Below are positions 21,960-32,880 of a DNA stretch of 64,000 nt, piece after piece. The DNA is taken from the NCBI GenBank assembly GCA_964036315.1, contig OZ038479.1:58808746-58872745 (forward strand), in the 5' to 3' direction. A model generated the notes under the pieces. That model did no database searches, was not told where the DNA came from, and worked only from the letters and a program-made list of their open reading frames with translations. How positions within the stretch are numbered: position 1 is the first letter of the stretch; each line of letters begins with the position of its first letter. The DNA comes from Acanthosepion esculentum (taxonomy: Eukaryota > Mollusca > Cephalopoda > Sepiida > Sepiidae). A program made the translations under genes and the position numbers.

Positions 21960-23229
21960 CAAAAAGCAATAAAGATATATTAACTGAGGTACTGAATAAC
22001 ATATGAAAGCAGTTCATAATATTTTATATATATATGTAGTTATATATTATGGTTAGTTCATTAATGTAGCAACAAAAGACACCATTGAAGATCAAACATT
22101 TTGCAATGAAAAAAGATTGCTTTACCATCACAATTTTATTCATTATATAAATTATTCTATTTTGACAAAGACATATCAGAATAAACAATCATTTTGATCT
22201 TTCAATAACTTTTCCTGTTCCTTAAATATCCATATTGTTGAAGATATGGGTGCGCCTATTTTATATCATTTTTAAGTACTCAGTAATCTTAAAACTTTAG
22301 GAAAATATTCTCCATAATCTAATGTTTTATTAAATTTTAGAAATTTTGGCTTTAGATATACTATAGTCATTGTACTTATATTCTGACAATGTTCGGTATG
22401 GTCACTCATACTTACAAAAAACGGTACATTTACATATTAATAAAAAAAAAATTCAAAATTATTTTTAAAATATTAGTGTTTGATGATTTGTATGAAGCTT
22501 TACCATTTATTATTAGTAAATATACTTTTAGCATTTTCTAAAAAAAAAAAAATTTTTTAAAATAATTCATTTATGGATTAATCTTGAAAATTCATTAAAA
22601 TCTGACAATTATTTGATTTTTGCAAGAATTTTCAAAATAAATGTGTTTTTTACCACAAAAAAGACACTAAAATTTCCAGTACTATTCTTTGGCCAAACTG
22701 TTGATGCAAAAAAAAAAGAAAAGAAAAAAAAAGATTTTTATCCAAAATTTTGAACATGTTAGAAAGGATTAAAAAATTTATTAAAATAAAAAATACTTTG
22801 GTTTTTCCTCTTGAGAATAAACATTTTGATGATAAAAGTTTGTTTTTATCATGTTTAGGTTTTCAACATGGTATGCACGTTTTTAGCAAATTTTGATTAA
22901 AAATATTGTTTTTCTTGTGTCAGCAGGTGGGCCAATTAATATTGGAAATTTTAATGTCTTTTTTAGCGTTCAAAACACATTTAGAAATTCCTGCAAAAAT
23001 CAATTTTCAGGACTTATTCAAAACTGAATGAAATTATTTTTGAAATTTTGGTTTTAACACCTGAACTAAATATCCCCTAAAATTTTTCCAAAATCGTCAT
23101 AATTCCATGTAAATGTACATGCTGAACTCAAATTAACGATTACATTATTAAGAAAACTACCGTTTTGGAGTTAACGACAAGAAAAAATCGGACTTCTTAT
23201 TGGTAATTCATCCCCCATTACCGCCATCT
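21960..23229. other. AT-rich intergenic DNA with dispersed repeat
   Basis: 21.96-22.15 kb is still homologous to the upstream flanks of the other zinc-finger copies (GTTAGTTCA.TAATG.AGC, CATTTTGCA.TGAA, GCTTTACCATCA). 22.24-23.10 kb is a minus-orientation copy of the dispersed AT-rich repeat, with CTTGG.TTTTCCTCTT near 22.80 kb. No gene seen. Confidence 0.5.
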
Positions 23230-24010
23230 TGATGTCTGATTCAATGGCGAGTATTTCTCAGTTGAAATTGAAAAATCAAATTAACTTCTCCACACTTGTT
23301 TCACAAAAGTAAAGGCGTTAACAGCTGTAAACAAAGCTTAACTCAAATAATGCAGCTCAATTGTATTCTGGTTGGTCTTCCGTACTTTATAAGTACAGCC
23401 CGATTATAAACACAAAATTACATTTCTTAATTACTGCGGATCTTCTGATTAGTCAAAACGATACCGTTTACAACGTGCTAAAAAAGATCTACCTCGAAAG
23501 GACACTTACGCAACGTGATGCGGCTTTTAACTAATTTTATAACAACTTAAATGTAAAAATCTATTATAATTAAAGAAATAACAAATAATTGTATTAAAAA
23601 TTCATTTTTTATCGAAAAAATTTCCTTTCAAAAAATATTGTTTATGTTCATAAAAACAACTAAAAGCAAATAAAAGCATTTGAAATTAAATAATATCTTT
23701 GTTTTATTGAGTTTTGTATGTTACAATTCAAAGCTGATTTTCAGGTACATGGGGTCCAATTAAAAAAAAACAAAAAACATGATTTGCATTCCTCAACAAA
23801 GCCTTGTGCTTTAACTATTGTAATCACTAAACCCATGCGATCGAATTTCTAGAGTTTTCATAAAATTAGTTGGGGGGGGATAATAGATATATAAAAAATA
23901 TTTCTGCCATGACTTTAAGAAAAAAAAAAACAACATATAATAATTTCCATCATCTGTGAATAGTTTCTGAAAGTCTCATTAACTTCCGACAATTATTTTT
24001 TATTTTTAGC
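23230..24010. repeat. Dispersed repeat, opposite-strand copy of 48.36-49.14 kb
   Basis: Almost the whole segment reads as the reverse complement of 48360-49140. Shared landmarks are TTCTCAGTTGAAATTGAAAA, AACTTCTCCACAC, GATTAGTCAAAACGATACCG, TTTACAACGTGCTAAAAA, AAAAGCATTTGAAATTAAAT and CATGATTTGCATTCCTCA. The two copies lie 25 kb apart on opposite strands and are among the best matches of this family in the window. Confidence 0.8.
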
Positions 24011-24249
24011 GATTTTGTGGAGTTACCTATGTTACTCCCGCTTAATTTTTTGTTTTTTTTTAAATGAAATTTCAGCCACTGCAAACCTTAGGTATCGCGT
24101 TTCTAATAGACATAGATACAACGTGACAAATAAGTTCTTTCCGAAATTCATAAAGAAACTTTACAAAATCATCCTGAAACGAATTATATTTTTCCGACAT
24201 TTTAAAAACGATTTTTGTCACTTGCCTGTCTTTTTACCAAAAATAACAA

Positions 24250-24425
24250 TACAAGAATCCCTCGATTAGTGAGTCTATGTACATCGGTAACTATAAAAAA
24301 ATCAATTTTCAGTTATAGTTGAAGAATGTTTCACTACAAAATTGAGTATTAGTATGCACTAATCGAATTTTGGTATATAAACATTTTAGTGCACTAATCG
24401 AAAACATTAATCGAGGGATGCCGGT
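24250..24425. mobile_element. Tigger-like MITE
   Basis: The left end is TACAAGAATCCCTCGATTAG and the right end is TTAATCGAGGGATGCCGGTA. Both contain the inverted core ATCCCTCGATTA, with TA at both edges. The interior carries sub-terminal copies (CACTAATCG). ATCCCTCGATTAAT termini and TA duplication are typical of Tigger/pogo non-autonomous elements. About 176 bases including TA. Confidence 0.65.
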
Positions 24426-24429
24426 ATTT

Positions 24430-25210
24430 CAAATTTTAAAACTTATCATCCGACAATTTCCTTGTCTTTTTAAAATCTTCTTGTTTTAACAAATCGAAAA
24501 TCTGTAAAATTGATGAGGCGCTATTGATCGAATATCTGAATAACAAGATATTTTTGATGCCGTAATTTTTCTTCTTTTAATCCAAATTTGAAATGGTAAC
24601 ATGAAAAAAATCAAAAACTAAAAACCACAAAAGCAAACGAACAGAAAAATATCAAAAAGAAAATACAATAATCAGAATCTCTTTCGCCTTTAATGCGAGA
24701 GCGAGAAATCAATTAAATAACAAATTTTTTTTTATGAAAATTGTCCGCAATTCTTACACTTTACTCGTCGATAACAAAAATCAATAAAAAAAACAAAAAA
24801 AACCGAAAAAAAAAACCGGGATAATTTCAGATTTCTTTGTGCTCAAATGATTTCGTTGAGATTTCTCTGTTCTTTGCTCAATTTTTGTATTGTTCATCCA
24901 GTTCATATAATCATGTCGAAGTTTAAACGAATGGCACAAAAAATAAAGAATTTAGAAATGGAAAAAAAAACAATGCAAACACAAAAATAAAATTACCTTT
25001 TTGTTTGAGACAATATTTCGCTTGACAATGACAGACAAAAAAAAAAGCAAAAACGATATACCGGTGTTAGACAAGGTTTAGTTTCTTATGTTTAAAATCC
25101 TTAGATTTCTTTGCATTTATACGGTGAATTTATACAAAAGTAGATTCCCGGCGTTTCTTCCCGGTAACCAACAGTCCCCGAATCTATGATACGATGTCCC
25201 TGACTGTATT
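24430..25210 (+). repeat. Dispersed repeat, direct copy of about 50.38-51.12 kb
   Basis: Shared landmarks in the same orientation include AATTGATAAGGCGCTATT (50.42 kb; here AATTGATGAGGCGCTATT), TCAAATGATTTC, AATGGCACAAA, GTGTTAGACAA, TGTTTAAAATCCTTA and GGTGTTTCTTCC (here GGCGTTTCTTCC). A weaker relative lies at 10.78-11.11 kb. No coding function recognised. Confidence 0.65.
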
Positions 25211-25569
25211 GTACTGTAGGTACCCCAAAATGGATACCTTTTTCTCGCAATGAAAGCAAAAAATCCTTTGTTTTAAAATATTTGCTAAAATCAGGTAATT
25301 ATATGATTCAAGCGAAATTTTCAGGCCTCATTCATTAGTGAATAAAAAATATTTTATTTAGATTATTTTATTAAAAATCTAAAATTTTTTAAAGAAAGCT
25401 TGTTTCAAATCTAGTACTGCACTTAAATTCATAAAGTCTAGGTACCACAGTAAAGATGTTATCCAAACAATTACCATGAAATTATTTATAGAAAACGCAC
25501 AAGGAAGCAACTTTATGGTGGTGGGAAAGTGACTGAAACCAAGTGTTCAGGTCAGAACCAACAATATTG
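25211..25569. other. AT-rich spacer
   Basis: It contains two GGTACC sites (25219 and 25441) at what look like edges of repeat segments. Nothing coding seen. Confidence 0.5.
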
Positions 25570-26400
25570 ATGAAAATATAAATATATATCAGGAGCACTG
25601 GACCATATTGGTAGCAATATTTGAAGCATGGACAAATGGTAGACTTACAGATATGTCAGATAGATTATAAAAAAAAAATAGTCTAGCATGACACAGTGAA
25701 CCAACTTTCTTAGCAACAGAAGTAGGAATGGATTCAATATCACCAAAAAATATTAGTCCTATAAGGCACGATGAGTCATTCTCGTGGAGTTTAGTATCAG
25801 TTATAATGGTGGAAAGCAGAAAGGGGTCTCTCAGATGGAAAATACAGAACAGTTTTTTGTTGACTGTATTAAAATTAACAAGTCATTCCTTGACCCAGTT
25901 AAAAACAGACTGTAGGTCATTTTTTAGACCTGTCAAAAATTTGACCATATCAAACTGACCAGATTTACTAATGAGACAGGAATAATTGGTTGTGATGTCA
26001 GCATAGGTACTAATTTGAGAGCTGATGCTATCAGGAAGATCATTGATGAAAATTAAGAACAAAGCAGGACCAAGCATAGAACCCTGGCAGACATTCTGCA
26101 TTAGTATAAAAGGATCTTGAAGAATGGCCATTCAAGACAACTTTCATTTTGCAATTTGATAAGAAAAACTGCATTAGTTTAAAAATTCACATGGAGACAC
26201 CATAACTTTGCAACTTCTGAAGAAGACCGATTTGCCAAACCCTGTTAAATGCTTTCAAGATGTCCAAAGCAACAGCCCGAGTTTCAACATTCTTATCTAA
26301 TGCTTTATAGACTCTTTCCAGTTCATTAAATCTTTGAATTTACTAAAAGAATTCAAAAGACATCTCTAGGTCAAATATTGGATTTTAAAGAGAATTTCAA
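25570..26400 (-). pseudogene. Jockey/CR1-type LINE reverse transcriptase fossil
   Basis: The minus frame at 26131-25883 reads CQGSMLGPALFLIFINDLPDSISSQ and TYADITTNYSC, then DLQSVFNWVKE. This is the palm region (G.PQGS.LGP.LFl.yINDLP ... YADDTt) of a jockey/CR1-type element. The catalytic YADD has become YADI. Upstream (about 26.3 kb) are AFNRVWQIGLLQKL-like residues of the finger region. Downstream (25.86-25.58 kb) AKKVGSLCHARLFF and PFVHASNIATNM continue the thumb. Stops and shifts are present. It may be the same family as the 3' end at 5.43-6.0 kb. Confidence 0.8.
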
Positions 26401-26639
26401 ATTAGTTGTTAAAGTTTCTTAGAGCTACAAGGGATAGGGTATTGTTGAGGACCATGATTGTTAACATTCTGAGGGAGGGGTCTTAAATTCAAGAACACAA
26501 AATGATCATTACATACTCAGTGAGAGGTACAGCCGGGCAGAAGCAGACTAACTGCCAGAGTATTATTAGCCATGTGGAGGTGTTTATTGCTAATGAGGGT
26601 TTACTGAGGCATGTTTATCACCACTGTGTTGTAAGTGGA

Positions 26640-26745
26640 GCTATGTGTTTCCTTATTTTAGATGGGAGAAATTGCACAGACCTGGGGATTCCAACCCTGC
26701 GGCAGCACCTTTCTCATTACACTAAAGAGGTTGGGTTGATGCAAT
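26640..26745 (-). repeat. Probable tRNA-derived SINE head
   Basis: On the minus strand CTTTAGTGTAATGAGAAAGG (A-box-like TAGTGTAATGAG) is followed about 25 bases later by GGGTTGGAATCCCC (B-box-like). Spacing and order fit a tRNA-derived promoter. The rest of the element and any target duplications were not defined. Confidence 0.45.
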
Positions 26746-28159
26746 ACCCATGCTAGTGGGACAGTGGTTGTGGTGGCTGGGCAAAAATCAATTTTTGCCC
26801 TTGGCTCACATTAAAACAAACTTGTCACATCCAGCCTTGGTGGGGAGGCCAAGTAAATATACCTGGTGAGCAAATCAACTCCAGAGGGATTAGGGAACTA
26901 ACTTGTAGAAGTCAATAAATGGTGGGAGCAGCAAAAATTTTCAATTGGTGTCAGCTTTCATTAATAGTTGACAAATTTATTTCACCTTGTAAAACGAACA
27001 AAAAAAAAAAAAGAGAGTAGCCTCTTGTTAGGTAGCTAATGGTGGGAGAGGTCAAGTTGTCTTCTCTTCCCTGGAGAGGAACTATAATAGTATATGTTGG
27101 TCAGAAAATTGTCTGTCTGCATTTCTGTTGCTATGTCAAACTCAGTACTACTATTTGAAAAATGTGGTAGAGACGAGGGACAAATTTATTATACTTATTA
27201 AAATTTGAGGGAAATTTTGTTCATGTAAAAGATTCCCAGGCAGCTGCAGAAATAGTCTGTGCACTGTGGGTTTGAAACCACTGTTCTTGACTTGGTGCAG
27301 CTCATACAAATTTTGCTTTTCTTTAAAGTTTAAACTGAACAAGTCATCTAAGTAGATATAGGAATTACTGTCTAGTTGTTTCTATTTAGTAAGCTTAACT
27401 TTGTTTGGGCACCCAGTGAAAACCAATCTAACAAATAATGATCAATCAGAGTAGCTCATTAAGCAATACACTACTGTATTCTGATGTGTCCAGAATTACT
27501 AAGTAAATATAGCGTTAGGTTTCAGTTAAATTTTTTCAAGAGGTAAATTAAATCAAATTTTGTATATTTGATGATTATTTTTCATATTTCATTTAAAAAA
27601 AAAAAAAAAAAAATAGAAATATCAATGCACTAAAATTTCCTGAAAAATCATCACTTTTGTGTTTTAAGGTTTAGAATTTAAAAAATAGAATTAATCTAAA
27701 ATGCATAAAAAAAACTGATGACACAGTTGTTTCTTTTGCCCATGAAATGAGAACAAATATAAATGCCCTCAGCAAAAGTTACTGATTTAATTTAATAACA
27801 TTTTCAAGTTATTATGCAAATTACATAAAACCACCATAACTCAAATTTGCTTTGAACAATTTTTGTCAAATTTTAAATTATTAATTTTGACACCAAAAAC
27901 AAAGACCGAATAAAACTTTTAGGTAGTTTCAACATTAAAGTTATTGACTTTATTACAAAAACTGCAGTCTGAAGTTTATTCCTACATTTTCTTAATTCAA
28001 TAGCAGAGAGAAGAGTCGATGAGTGGCTAAAAACATAACAATGTCTTAAAAAATGCCTCACAAGTTTATTTATATACAGAAATTAATTTCTTTTCATACA
28101 GACTAGCTTTAGACCATTATCTTTCAAACACAATCAAAATTTTTTGTTCAAATATATTT
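26746..28159. other. Intergenic DNA, no gene recognised
   Basis: No coding or RNA gene recognised. Poly(A) runs lie near 27.00 and 27.60 kb. From about 27.4 kb the sequence becomes AT-rich and resembles the dispersed repeat family. Confidence 0.5.
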
Positions 28160-28800
28160 AAAATGCATTTTCCTATCTTTTTTGAAAGAGATAGCTACTC
28201 TACTGCATGTCAATTTTCAAACCTATTAAATTACATTAAAAACAATGATCACTTTACTTACCGGCACAGATTCCTAAAAATGAATAAACAAAAAAAAATA
28301 AAAAAATACATGATGAAAAAATGCCCCAAACTTAATAAAAATAGTCTTATTGTCAAAATCCTTATTATTAAGAGGAAAGACCAAGGGTCTTTTAATAATT
28401 ATTTTTTTTTAATCCTGTTTAGAACCTTAGAAATTTTTATTAAAAATTAATTTTTTTTGCATCAAATTTTTGTCAAACAGGATCCCAGCCACAGAAAATT
28501 TGCTCGGAATTGTGAATTAAAAAAATGTAATAAAACTAAGACATTATTTAATCAGAAAAGATTTTAATAGGTTTTTTGAATAAGATATATTATAGGCAAT
28601 GCTAGCTTAAAAAAATATTTTTTCAATAAATAATAAACTTTTACAAAAATAGTTTTAATTTTTGAAAACTTTTAATTATAATAATTTATAAAGTTTTAAA
28701 TATTTTAAAATTCTGTATTTACTTGTAGAGGTTAAGATATATTGTTTTGAAATACAAAAAACTATAAGTTACTAATCATAAATAGGAAAGCTCACTACAA
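28160..28800 (+). repeat. Unnamed AT-rich dispersed repeat copy
   Basis: Family landmarks in order: ACATGATGAAAAAATG (28.31 kb), ATTATTAAGAGGAAAGACCA (28.37 kb), TTTTTATTAAAAATTAATTT (28.43 kb), AACTAAGACATTATTTAATC (28.53 kb) and GATATATTATAGGCAA (28.58 kb). The same order is seen in copies at 43.3, 46.7, 51.2 and 60.5 kb. Confidence 0.7.
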
Positions 28801-29572
28801 TTTTAGCAACCTTCAAAAAAGTTTTTTTATTGTATTTTGAACTTTTTGGATCTTTCCTGTATTAACATCACTGATTTCATGATTAATTTCATCACAGGTA
28901 CAATCAGGTTTGGGATTATCTGCTGCAGGCATCTTTGCCCAGTAAAGAAAACCATTATTTTCACCAGGGCTGAGGAAAAGATCAGATCATTTTTTAAGAC
29001 ATTCTTTGAGTGCTGAAAGTTGAACAGGGAAAGCAAGTGAATTACTTCAAAACTGTTGCCACTACATTAAAAAGAAACATGATGACTCCAAGGACATTTT
29101 TTTTCTTGGAACTCACCATTCTTGGTACATTGGAGGTAAATGAGAAGAAGAAGGTAAATTATACTTTGATTAAAATTCAACTTGAGTTAAATAGCAAGTA
29201 AATATCTAGAAGGAAGTCAGGTGTTATCAGGAACATCAGAGGAGTCAGTAATTGAAAGGCAACAAAAGCTTCAATAGGTAGATTGAGAGAAAGGATCTGT
29301 GATTATGCTAACTGGAAGCAAGATGGATCTTAATAAATTTAGTCTGAATGTCTTGAATCATTGAAAAACTTCAAAAACCAAAAGTCCCACAAACTCTGAG
29401 TAATGATAAAAAAATCAAGAGGGAGCACACCAGCCCTGCCTAATACGCTTTTCACAAAGGCTGATTATGCTTTCCAACATGTATTCCAGCTCAGTAAAAC
29501 CTTTGTAGCTCAGGCCACAGTCAAAATCCACCATGATATTTTGTAAATCTCTTAAGGTAGACAAGTTTGTTG

Positions 29573-29605
<33 letters not shown>

Positions 29606-29929
29606 CAAGATATGCTTTTTGAGTAATTAAAAGGTCAAATGTTATGGTCAGGGTCAAATTATTTTATTTGACCTCTAAACAAAAAAATAAATAGATCACA
29701 TTTTAGATCTATCCAAGTACTTTAAAATAGTATAAAATTTATATTTATAGATGAAAAAACAACAACTGAGATATTGATATCTAAACTTTGTGACTATTTT
29801 TGAAAATTTACCTTTTTGGCAATGGTGAAAAAGGTCCCCCAGAACGATTTGACTCATTGTAAAATAGGCACAATTCAATTTGTATCATGGAGCTCTATAA
29901 ATGTACCAAATTTGAAAAAAATGTCAGTA
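28801..29929. repeat. Mixed repeat segment with poly(A) tract
   Basis: 28.84-29.05 kb carries a diverged copy of the block that precedes the Penelope remnants (compare 6.36-6.49 and 29.93-30.06 kb). 29.44-29.93 kb matches 44.47-44.82 kb, with CAGTAAAACC.TTGTA, CAGGCC.CAGTCAAA and GTACCAAATTTGAAAAAAAT. A run of 30 A lies at 29573-29602. The minus frame at 29415-29657 (VDFDCGLSYKGFTELEY) is partly preserved in the 44.5 kb copy but I do not recognise it. Confidence 0.45.
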
Positions 29930-30889
29930 ATGGTCAGACCATTGTTGATTTGACATGGAGTGCCTCAGTACCATTATCTGTTGCAGACATCTATTCTCAG
30001 TAAAAACAAAACATTATTTTAATTAGTGCCTAGGGGAAGATAAGATCATTTGCTAAGACCATCTTCTTACCAACTGGAATATAAAATCCATAATAAAAAT
30101 GAAATAATTCTCATAATTAATGCCCTACTGTCTGCTCAGTTTATTATTTATATATGTGAAAAAATTCTAAATAAGTAAATGAAAAATTTGCTAAAATTTC
30201 CAACTTTACAGATATTGAGAGAAAAATAGAAACAAAAGGCAATTAAAATATTTAGAGTAAAATGAAAACCTGTGTAACAAACATTTATAATCTCAAATAA
30301 ATGATATTGGAAACATTTAGTTTAAAGTCCACTTGTTAAGCTTACATCACAAATTGGTACACTGATGAAAATTTACATATTTCACAAATCTCTGAGCAAT
30401 GTAGTCACCATAACACCTTTGATCCAGTTCACTATAGAAAAAGAAAATAATAATTAGGTAGCATTTCGGGATGTACTAACTTGGACAGAGAATAGCTTCA
30501 AGATATCTGTATATCACAAGGCAACCATCACAGGACAACTCCACAACTTCAATTCCCACCATCCAATCAGTGTAAAGAAAGGGATAGTCTGATGCATAAA
30601 ATACTGTGCAAAAGTTATAAGTGACAATCCAGATACCTACCAACAAAAAATGATCAGCTTTGAATGGCTTCTTCAGAACATGAAAAAGATGTAATTAGAA
30701 GTGAGATAATTGAATCAGGAATGGCCAATCATGGAGGAAAAGGGGCAATCCTGAAACTCTGTGGAATGAATAAAAATCCTTGAGAGAAGAACACTGGAGA
30801 GTCAGATGCTTGAAAGAATTGTGCCTATGTTAGGCTATGAGGGCCTCCTTAGTAGGCCTAGCAATTTTTATTATTATTATCTTACCAAG
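29930..30889 (+). repeat. Penelope-containing block, unit 2
   Basis: This matches the first unit of the 6.4-7.9 kb block, from ATTATCTG.TGCAGACATC through the AT-rich lead, the AAGCTTACATCACAAATTGG box, the Penelope remnant and the GAGTCAGATGC.TGAAAGAAT tail. Here the Penelope segment is single, not tandemly duplicated. Identity to copy 1 at 6.59-7.19 kb looks high by eye, higher than between the two tandem units there. Confidence 0.7.
30395..30700 (+). pseudogene. Penelope-like element RT fragment, copy 3
   Basis: The translation across frames gives FTIEKENNN, SFKISVYHKATITGQLHNFN, SHHPISVKKGIV and DNPDTYQQKMISFEWLLQNM. It is the same piece as copies 1 and 2, with a short deletion in the AFLDVLKTW part (reads GCTNLDREL in one frame). 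Stops are present. Dead. Confidence 0.7.
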
Positions 30890-30989
30890 GTATGAAAAAT
30901 GTATGATGACACCACTGATCATTACATTTACATAATGGCATCTCATAACTATGGCCCTATCAGTATAAATATGTTATTGCAGTCACCTA

Positions 30990-31670
30990 AACAAAAATCG
31001 AGGAAAGTGAAAAGCCTTGTTCAGAGTTGTATGCAAGTCATACTACAACTGACCAATGACCCGGTTCAACGACATATGAATATTTGCAAACGACTACTGG
31101 CAAGTACTCAAGATGCCCATTTTTGGTGTTGTATTATAACTGCGAATGGAAATCTGATCTATTTTTGTTATCCTGATTAGAGAATTTAATGGCTTATTTC
31201 CAGCCGGGCTTCAGAACCTGCTGTCAGACAAGGGCAGTTTGAATAGAAGGACATGGTGCATTTGGTGGAATTTTGAGCAGATGGTCATGCTATGAATGCT
31301 GACCTTTATGGCCAACAACTGCAGTGAGTATATGCTGCTTTGAAAGCTCACTATCTGCATATTCGTTAAGTGAATATGTGCCCTCCTACAGAATGACAAT
31401 GCCTTGCCACAGACAACCCATGTGACCAAGCGCAAACTTGAACTGGAACAGCTGCGTCACCCTGCCCAGAGTCCAAATCTTGCATCATCAGATTACCACA
31501 TTTTCCAGGCCATAGCTCTTTTCCCGAGTGGATAAAGGTTCAATAATATGGATGAGTTTGGGAGGTGGGGGAGTTTTTTTGCCTTTAAACCAGCCAAGTG
31601 TAATAAGCATGCAAATGAACAGGCTCAGAAAATAGAATACAATGGGAGATATTTTGTTGAATAAATGCTT
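30990..31670 (+). pseudogene. Mariner transposase fossil, copy 2
   Basis: Frames read QLTNDPVQRHMNICKRLLAS and FWCCIITANGNLIYFCYPD, corresponding to mariner LtndQ...R..iC..Ll.......f..rivTcDEkWi.f.np. The first catalytic Asp is lost (CDEKW has become ANGNL). DNALPQTTHVTKRKLE keeps the second Asp. SPNLASSDYHIFQA keeps the third, but the D-to-D spacing is shortened to 31 residues by small deletions. Further matches continue to IEYNGRYFVE-like sequence near 31.65 kb. Multiple stops. It lies just after the Penelope block, as in the other two units. Confidence 0.75.
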
Positions 31671-31969
31671 TTTGTATGTAATTTGTTTTAACTATTACTT
31701 AAAGCTTGAAATACAAAAAAGAATTTGATCCATTCTAGTATACAATTCATATAGCTGTTTTCTAGCCTCACAAATAAGGATTGTAACAAATAAATCTTTT
31801 TAGAAAGAGGGAGTTCAAATATAAGAGACATGTAATAAGATGTAACTAAAATATATTCACATGATACTATTATGTCAGATTATCACAAAATAAGAGGAGT
31901 GAAGCCAGTGAAAGTTGCCTGCTATAGCTGATGACTGTAAAAGTTAATGAGAGAAGATCAAAAATAAGA

Positions 31970-32880
31970 TATGGTGAGATGGGCAGGTTGATTTTGGAAA
32001 CATGATATTGCACTCAATTTGAAAGTTGGTGTTTGACATGATAAATAATGACCCAAAATATTGTCTTCCAAATCCTAACTATTTTTTGAGGAAGATTAAA
32101 CTTAGGTTAAGAAATGGAGCATTGGAATTTAATTCCAGTGACCAGTGAAAGCCATACAGCACAGCTTTATACAATTTATAACTGAAATATGCAATTGGTT
32201 GGTTTGAAAAGGGATAATAAATTACATGACTAACAACTGTTCATAATCAACACATGGTCATGATCCAGAAAATAAAGCAACCATTGACCGAAATACAGAA
32301 TGTTGCATTAAAAAAATTACAGCACAATGCTTTCGGCTTGCTTCCAGAAAATATTCTTTTTTTCAATGTTGACGTCTAATGAAGTTGAGGGAAGAGGTTA
32401 TAAAAATTGCCCATTAGATAAATTAACATTTATTCATACTTAGTTCAATATACAAAACTAATTATAAAATTTCATTCAGATTACATTACAAAGATATAAC
32501 CAAATATGGGTAAAATTTTCCAATAAAAATATTTTTTCTTTCACAAGTAGTGATCCACCAAAGAAGAGATTAAAAAAATGCATTCAACTCTGAAAGGACG
32601 CACTGGTCAAATTTTATTAACCTTTCAGAAAATAAAGTTTGTGAACCTGCACTTATAGAAAGTTTTTCAAATAATGAACTATAAGAGGTTTTAATGAATG
32701 GAAGGACATTGCAGAATTTACGTGCACATTTGTAAGGTGTAGAAAGAGTAGTTAAATTAATTACTTCACATATTGTATATGGACAAGAAGCAAGACACAA
32801 GCACATAATTACTAAATCACTGTGCCATCAAATAAGACCTTCATTTACTTCAAAGGGAAATTATCCTGAACAATTCAAGT
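31970..32880 (+). pseudogene. Fossil of the unnamed hAT-like family, copy 2
   Basis: Three parts align with the best copy at 39.0-41.0 kb. Near 31.99-32.06 kb is TTGATTTTGGAAACATGATA and GTTTGACATGATAAATAATG. Near 32.29-32.40 kb is QNVALKKLQHNAFGLLPENI. Near 32.54-32.87 kb is SDPPKKRLKK, then in another frame VERVVKLITSHIVYGQEARH and KHIITKSLCHQIRPSF. The last part is valuable because it keeps the family C-terminus that a frameshift destroys in the 40.9 kb copy. Many stops. The minus-strand frame 32570-32806 is only its antisense shadow. Confidence 0.6.

Noticed and set aside
26502..26756. 84-residue plus-strand frame as a coding gene
   Set aside because: No recognisable motif, and it overlaps a tRNA-like A-box/B-box arrangement on the minus strand that better explains the sequence.
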